Shown here: positions 5,325 to 6,538 of the stretch, in pieces
Layout: every line of letters begins with the position of its first letter
How positions within the stretch are numbered: the first letter of the stretch is position 1
Assembly: GCA_011523725.1 (NCBI GenBank)
Contig: WTGD01000047.1
Span: forward strand, 1-6,538
Length of the DNA: 6,538 nucleotides
Origin: Nitrospinota bacterium
GTDB taxonomy: Bacteria; UBA8248
Direction of reading: 5' to 3'
Notes under the pieces: model-generated
The model's database searches: none
Told to the model about the DNA's origin: nothing
Seen by the model: only the letters and a program-made list of their open reading frames with translations
Position numbers and translations under genes: made by a program

Positions 5325-6538
5325 TTATTTCCCCGAAAGGCACGTCCTGAGCGATTTCGCCATGTTGCGCATGAGGGTGAAATACGCATCCTCTCCGGCG
5401 GGAATTCCCGTGCCCAGCGGGTCGAGCACGCCGGTTCCGGCGCCCGTGCCTTCCATGATGACCTTCACCAGCCTGGGCTGGAACTGCGGTTCGGTGAACA
5501 CGCAGATCGATTTCGTGTCCCGGATCTTCTTGCGAATCGCCACGAGGCGCGCCGAGCCCGGCTTCTTCTCGGGCGAGAGCGTCACCGAGCCGATGGGGGT
5601 CAGCCCGTAGCGTTTCTCCATGTATTGATACGCATCGTGAAAGACGATGTAGGGCGCGCCTTTCACGGGCGCGAGTGAGCGCGCGAGCTTTTTGTGCAAG
5701 GCGTCGATGCGGGCCTTCATATTCCGTGCGTTCGCCTCGTATTTTTCCTTGTTCCGGGGGTCCACCTCTTCGAGCTCATGGGCGATGGCGTCCACCCATT
5801 TGCGGGCGTTCATGGGGTCGAGCCAGATGTGCGCGTCGAAGCCGCCGTGATGGTCCTCTTCTTCTCCATGATGCCCCTTGGCCTCGGCCTTCTCCTTCTC
5901 GTCGTGATGGTCTTCCTTGCCTTCGGCTTTCTCTTTGTCGTGATCGTCATCTTCGGTTTTGCCGCGTTTTTCTTCGTCGTGATGCTCTTCCTTGGCCTCG
6001 GCCTTCTCGTGATGATCGTCGTCTTTCGCCTTGGCTTCCATTTTCTCGTGGTCGCCATCCCCGGCCTTGGCTTTTTCCTTCTCGTCATGATGATCGTCTT
6101 CGGCTTTCCCGCGTTTCTCCTTCTCGTGATCATCGTCCCCGGCTTTCGCCTCTTTGCCCTCGTCATGATGATCGCCTTCGGCCTTTTTCTCTCCGCCGTG
6201 GTCATCGTCGTGCCCTTCCCACAAGCCGCCTTCCCTGAGCTTCAACAACTCCAGACCCTTCATTTCTCCCAGGGCGACGACTTCCGCCCTTTTCGGCAGA
6301 ATTTCGAGAGGCCGCTCGAGGCCTGGGGCGAGCACATCGCCCACCCAGAAAATCACGCGCGCCCGCTCGAGCTCTCTGGCGTCCGAGGGTTTGAGGGAAA
6401 ACGTGTGCGGCGAGGCGACGCCTTTTATCAGGAGATAGGGCTCCCCGACCCCCTTCATGACGCCGGATACCAGTGAATGAAGCGGCTTGATGGAGGTGAC
6501 CACTTTCGGCGCGGCCGATGCAGGGGCTGCAATGTACG
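5325..6538 (-). CDS. znuA: ZnuA-type zinc-binding periplasmic protein, partial (N-terminus beyond right edge)
   Basis: The frame continues past the right edge. The last bases encode YIAAPASAAPKVVTSIKPL, in which APASAA looks like the end of a signal peptide, so the GTG at 6503 is internal. Numbering from that GTG (392 residues), the ZnuA ligand positions are present: His33 in SPHTFSLKPSDA, His225 in DAHIWLDP and His289 in VFHDAYQYM. Cys334 and Cys388 match the disulfide of E. coli ZnuA. Residues 98-220 are a His/Asp/Glu/Lys-rich insert between the first and second ligands, where ZnuA proteins carry a shorter His-rich loop. The family captures zinc in the periplasm and passes it to the ZnuBC importer. 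No znuB or znuC follows; they may lie to the right or elsewhere. The downstream operon in the same direction encodes a probable metal exporter, so a role other than uptake is possible. Stop is TAA at 5327. Confidence 0.92.
   Translation of the reverse strand, partial: YIAAPASAAPKVVTSIKPLHSLVSGVMKGVGEPYLLIKGVASPHTFSLKPSDARELERARVIFWVGDVLAPGLERPLEILPKRAEVVALGEMKGLELLKLREGGLWEGHDDDHGGEKKAEGDHHDEGKEAKAGDDDHEKEKRGKAEDDHHDEKEKAKAGDGDHEKMEAKAKDDDHHEKAEAKEEHHDEEKRGKTEDDDHDKEKAEGKEDHHDEKEKAEAKGHHGEEEDHHGGFDAHIWLDPMNARKWVDAIAHELEEVDPRNKEKYEANARNMKARIDALHKKLARSLAPVKGAPYIVFHDAYQYMEKRYGLTPIGSVTLSPEKKPGSARLVAIRKKIRDTKSICVFTEPQFQPRLVKVIMEGTGAGTGVLDPLGTGIPAGEDAYFTLMRNMAKSLRTCLSGK
5844..6212 (-). repeat. Degenerate repeats encoding the acidic/His/Lys insert of ZnuA
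   Basis: About 123 codons (residues 98-220 counted from GTG 6503) encode a run of imperfect 10-14-residue units, each with one or two His flanked by Asp/Glu and followed by a Lys/Glu/Ala stretch. DHHDEKEKA occurs twice, at about 137-145 and 198-206. About 19 His are present. The unit spacing suggests growth by tandem duplication at the DNA level (units near 30-42 bp). In ZnuA proteins the equivalent loop binds extra zinc with lower affinity; here it is much longer than usual. Confidence 0.8.

Noticed and set aside
5007..5678. A 223-codon plus-strand open frame across the intergenic region into znuA
   Set aside because: It runs through both REP-like hairpins and then antisense to znuA; composition and motifs do not support coding.
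5694..6476. A plus-strand open frame predicting a very hydrophobic 260-residue protein
   Set aside because: The apparent membrane protein comes from reading the His/Asp/Glu/Lys codons of the ZnuA insert in antisense (Val, Met, Ile, Phe, Leu). No ribosome-binding site or membrane-protein motif supports it.

Overview
The window looks like a stretch of chromosome from a high-GC, probably Gram-negative bacterium. The evidence is an exported zinc-binding lipid-envelope-type ZnuA with a signal-peptide remnant, membrane-anchored HflK/HflC-type proteins, and strong G/C preference at third codon positions. Nothing in the sequence fixes the phylum. All real genes I can support lie on the minus strand, so the text reads from the right edge to the left edge.

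Layout in transcription order: (1) 5325 to the right edge is the 3' part of a zinc-binding periplasmic protein of the ZnuA family; its start is outside the window. It carries a roughly 120-residue insert rich in His, Asp, Glu and Lys. (2) 4929-5324 is an intergenic region. It holds two related REP-like hairpins in opposite orientation and, just before the next gene, a good sigma70-type promoter (TTGACA, 17-nt spacer, TAAGTT). (3) 2154-4928 encodes a 924-residue fusion: an N-terminal PF03773-type permease (the family of YraQ/ArsP and of SO_0444-type Cu/Zn exporters) with a CxC motif and an alternating His loop, then one extra membrane helix, an SPFH (HflK-like) domain and a Gly/Lys/Ser-rich tail. 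(4) 1246-2157 is an HflC-like gene of 303 codons. (5) 1249 down to the left edge is an HflK-like gene, still open at base 1. Genes 3-4 and 4-5 overlap by 4 bp (ATGA), which indicates a translationally coupled operon.

The most unusual content is the combination: three consecutive SPFH proteins, one covalently fused to a probable metal-efflux permease, directly downstream of a His-rich zinc-binding protein. HflK and HflC are known to co-assemble into a large membrane-anchored cage around FtsH. My inference is that this operon builds an SPFH assembly that contains or organises a metal exporter, or that places the exporter under FtsH-type quality control. The membrane topology suggested by charged residues puts the fused SPFH domain outside the cytoplasmic membrane, as in HflK. 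The metal specificity and the link to the upstream zinc-binding protein are inferred from motifs and context, not shown.
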